From the IMG/VR virus record IMGVR_UViG_3300025133_000438, positions 1 through 30,315 of that record: a stretch of 30,315 nucleotides of DNA. One strand, given 5' to 3'. Under the pieces are notes generated by a model. That model made no database searches and was not told the origin of the DNA. It saw only the letters and a program-made list of their open reading frames with translations. The stretch is from a virus. Made by a program: the position numbers and the translations under genes. Shown here one piece after another: positions 29,317 to 30,315 of the stretch (positions are counted from its first letter, which is position 1; every line of letters begins with the position of its first letter).

Positions 29317-29627
29317 GTTTGGTTCTCCAGTTCTTCTTGTGCGATTCTGTAGTTTATTTCCATATTTTTAAAAGCTCTTCTCATTAGTTCTTTATGAATT
29401 TCGCATTCATTTTCTTCTAAAAGCTTATGCATTCGCTCTTTAGTTCCTTGCGGGTAAGCGGCGTCTATCTCAGCAATTTCGTTGCTAATTCTCGTTGCTT
29501 CCTCTACGAACTCTCTGAGATTTGCTTCGCAATTATCAGGGTCGTTTTCCATCCAGTCTTCGTATTCTTTTTTTTGAGCCAGCATTTTCATTTCCCAAAG
29601 CTGCTCGTCGGTTTTATGATTTAGCAT
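29313..29627 (-). CDS. Unknown 104-aa acidic helical protein
   Basis: The product is rich in Glu, Met and Asn and is likely all helical, with a long charged stretch (Y-E-D-W-M-E-N-D-P-D-N, residues 22-32) and a coiled-coil-like middle (F-V-E-E-A-T-R-I-S-N-E-I-A-E-I-D). It overlaps the csrA stop by 14 bases and has AAGGAAG about nine bases before its ATG. No motif is recognised. Direct overlap with csrA raises the possibility of functional linkage, such as a CsrA partner, but this is only positional. Confidence 0.6.
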   Translation of the reverse strand: MLNHKTDEQLWEMKMLAQKKEYEDWMENDPDNCEANLREFVEEATRISNEIAEIDAAYPQGTKERMHKLLEENECEIHKELMRRAFKNMEINYRIAQEELENQT

Positions 29628-29820
29628 AAAATAACTTCCTTATATTTATTTTTCTTACTTTTTTCTTTGTAGTGCATTTTGCGTCATCCCTTAAGATTTT
29701 TAAGGCTGTTGGCGCGTCAATTCCAATTTTTCCTATTCCATTTTCTGATCCGATAAAAGTAATATTAATATCTTCACCGATTGAAATTGAGGTACCCGGT
29801 TTTCTACTTAAAATTAACAT
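29614..29820 (-). CDS. csrA: CsrA-family RNA-binding translational regulator
   Basis: The 68-residue protein aligns without gaps over residues 1-48 with E. coli CsrA: M-L-I-L-S-R-K-P-G, I-G-E-D-I, I-G-I-D-A-P and L-R-D-D. The RNA-contacting residues L4, R6 and R44 are all present at the same numbers (R7 is Lys). CsrA dimers bind GGA motifs in mRNA leaders and block or stabilise transcripts. From residue 49 this protein differs: instead of the usual C-terminal helix it has a basic tail (T-K-K-K-V-R-K-I-N-I-R-K). AGAGGA lies about eight bases before ATG. It is early in the leftward operon, so it could act on host or phage mRNAs soon after infection or induction. Confidence 0.9.
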   Translation of the reverse strand: MLILSRKPGTSISIGEDINITFIGSENGIGKIGIDAPTALKILRDDAKCTTKKKVRKINIRKLFYAKS

Positions 29821-29824
29821 AATA

Positions 29825-29947
29825 TTAATCCTCTTTTAGTACACGTAAATAGTCCATTACTTCTATTATAGTTTTTGTTTTAAGTTTTTCCCAATAAGGT
29901 GTTTGTTTTACTGAGTTTAGAAATTGGTTGAACTCTTTATATTCCAT
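29825..29947 (-). CDS. 40-aa early protein A (MEYKE start)
   Basis: The gene starts at 29947 after AAGGAACAAAATC and ends four bases before csrA. The peptide begins M-E-Y-K-E-F-N-Q-F-L and is helical and charged throughout. Its first five residues and the DNA around its start are identical to those of the gene just upstream. No function can be assigned. Confidence 0.5.
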   Translation of the reverse strand: MEYKEFNQFLNSVKQTPYWEKLKTKTIIEVMDYLRVLKED

Positions 29948-29954
29948 GATTTTG
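29934..29954 (-). repeat. 21-bp direct repeat at two start sites
   Basis: The same 21 bases occur at 29934-29954 and 30082-30102. Both copies contain the start codon and first codons (M-E-Y-K) of a small leftward gene, with only the bases further upstream (the SD itself) differing. A duplication of a start module is the simplest explanation. Confidence 0.8.
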
Positions 29955-30095
29955 TTCCTTTTTAATTGTTCCGTTTTTTAATTTCCCATCCTCTTTAAGC
30001 TTTGCTTCTTCAGTACATTCGACTTCTTGCTTGTCCCCGAAAGGAGTTAGACACCAGCTAAGTATTTCAAATAGGTTAGCTTCTTTATATTCCAT
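29937..30095 (-). CDS. 52-aa early protein B (MEYKE start)
   Basis: This is the first gene of the leftward operon, starting about 30 bases after the expected transcription start. AAAGGG lies eight bases upstream of ATG 30095. The peptide starts M-E-Y-K-E-A-N-L-F-E-I-L-S-W and ends in a Lys/Glu-rich tail, with two Cys residues. It overlaps the start of the 40-aa gene by 11 bases. It shares its N-terminus but little else with that gene. The function is unknown. Confidence 0.5.
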   Translation of the reverse strand: MEYKEANLFEILSWCLTPFGDKQEVECTEEAKLKEDGKLKNGTIKKEQNHGI

Positions 30096-30131
30096 GATTT
30101 TGCCCTTTGGTTTGTTTAAATATCTAAGTTA

Positions 30132-30159
30132 ATTATAACACCAAGATAAGTAATGTCAA
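30132..30159 (-). promoter_or_regulatory. Main leftward early promoter
   Basis: On the minus strand, TTGACA (30159-30154) and TATAAT (30137-30132) are perfect, separated by 16 bases, with TGT before the -10. It has the same architecture as the internal promoter at 28299-28326. Two operator-like repeats (30137-30148 and 30158-30169) touch its -10 and -35, so a bound repressor would block it. Confidence 0.88.
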
Positions 30160-30203
30160 CACACAGACATACTTTTCTGCTTGCTAAAGCATATCTATGT
30201 GTT
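30137..30203. promoter_or_regulatory. Operator array: three copies of AACACNNAGAYA
   Basis: AACACCAAGATA (30137-30148), AACACACAGACA (30158-30169) and, on the minus strand, AACACATAGATA (30203-30192) share the pattern AACACNNAGAYA. The first two are spaced 21 bases apart, two helical turns on one DNA face. The third is inverted and touches the rightward -10. The layout fits the binding of the adjacent HTH regulator to both divergent promoters. Confidence 0.65.
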
Positions 30204-30208
30204 ATCAT
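30181..30208 (+). promoter_or_regulatory. Rightward promoter of the HTH regulator
   Basis: TTGCTA (30181-30186) and TATCAT (30203-30208) are 16 bases apart, with TGT before the -10 (extended form). It is weaker than the divergent leftward promoter and overlaps the third operator copy, so the regulator probably controls its own synthesis. Confidence 0.65.
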
Positions 30209-30235
30209 TAGTTTTTTACTACTACAAGAACAACG

Positions 30236-30315
30236 ATGAAGAAATTAAAATTAATACAAAAAAAACTCGGCGTTAGCCAGAGAGGATTAGCTGAAATTCT
30301 AGATGTTACTCAAGC
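30236..30315 (+). CDS. HTH XRE-family regulator, N-terminal part (cut by window edge)
   Basis: Only 26 residues are visible: a basic start, then K-K-L-G-V-S-Q-R-G-L-A-E-I-L-D-V-T-Q, the classic first two helices and turn of the Cro/CI (XRE) DNA-binding fold. It is divergent from the early operon with shared operators, the arrangement of a phage repressor or Cro-like protein. Without the rest it is not possible to tell which. No good SD precedes ATG 30236; the expected 5' leader is only about 20 bases, so translation may be weak. Confidence 0.75.
   Translation, partial: MKKLKLIQKKLGVSQRGLAEILDVTQ

Overview
The window is a contiguous piece of the genome of a tailed double-stranded DNA phage or prophage. 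It has the gene order of a P22-like short-tailed phage (podovirus): small terminase, large terminase, portal, scaffold, coat, gp4-like and gp10-like tail-machine proteins, a small protein at the gp26 position, three consecutive ejection-type proteins, then receptor-binding fibres. The DNA is AT-rich, promoters match the sigma-70 consensus and genes have ordinary Shine-Dalgarno (SD) sites. A muralytic enzyme plus holin and a CsrA homologue suggest a Gram-negative, probably gammaproteobacterial host. The species cannot be read from the sequence. No integrase, tRNA, rRNA, insertion sequence or CRISPR array is visible.

Positions 1-2023 (+) hold small, mostly unknown genes, including a VRR-NUC nuclease and a DnaJ-like zinc-motif protein, leading into the terminase genes. 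Positions 2023-6120 encode packaging and portal. Positions 6121-6512 are a 392-base non-coding stretch with two stacked hairpins (the second an intrinsic terminator), promoter-like sequences and a compact structured RNA candidate just upstream of scaffold and coat. Positions 6513-22997 form the virion block, ending in collar-type and twin peptidase-S74-type fibres. Positions 22999-23239 form a small promoter-gene-terminator unit. Positions 23253-25033 are the lysis region: a Lys-rich protein, a GH108 endolysin, a 3TM-type holin and a one-TM protein.

Positions 25030-30095 (-) form a leftward early operon. It starts at a consensus promoter (30132-30159) next to three repeated operator-like sequences, facing a divergent HTH (XRE) regulator at the right edge. 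In transcription order it carries two small proteins with the same N-terminus, a CsrA homologue, a 104-aa protein, a 17-aa hydrophobic peptide, a YqaJ/lambda-type exonuclease, a second strong promoter, a coiled-coil protein, RecT, a membrane protein, three proteins built of an in-register 33-residue helical repeat, a DnaA-box cluster with an AT-rich flank (candidate origin), an SSB-like protein and a zinc ribbon.

The recombination set (exonuclease, RecT, SSB-like protein) is conventional. The items most worth following are the phage CsrA with an altered basic tail, the three-gene 33-residue repeat family, the structured leader before the capsid genes, the DnaA-box cluster, the hairpin masking a start site at 26128-26160, and the operator array.
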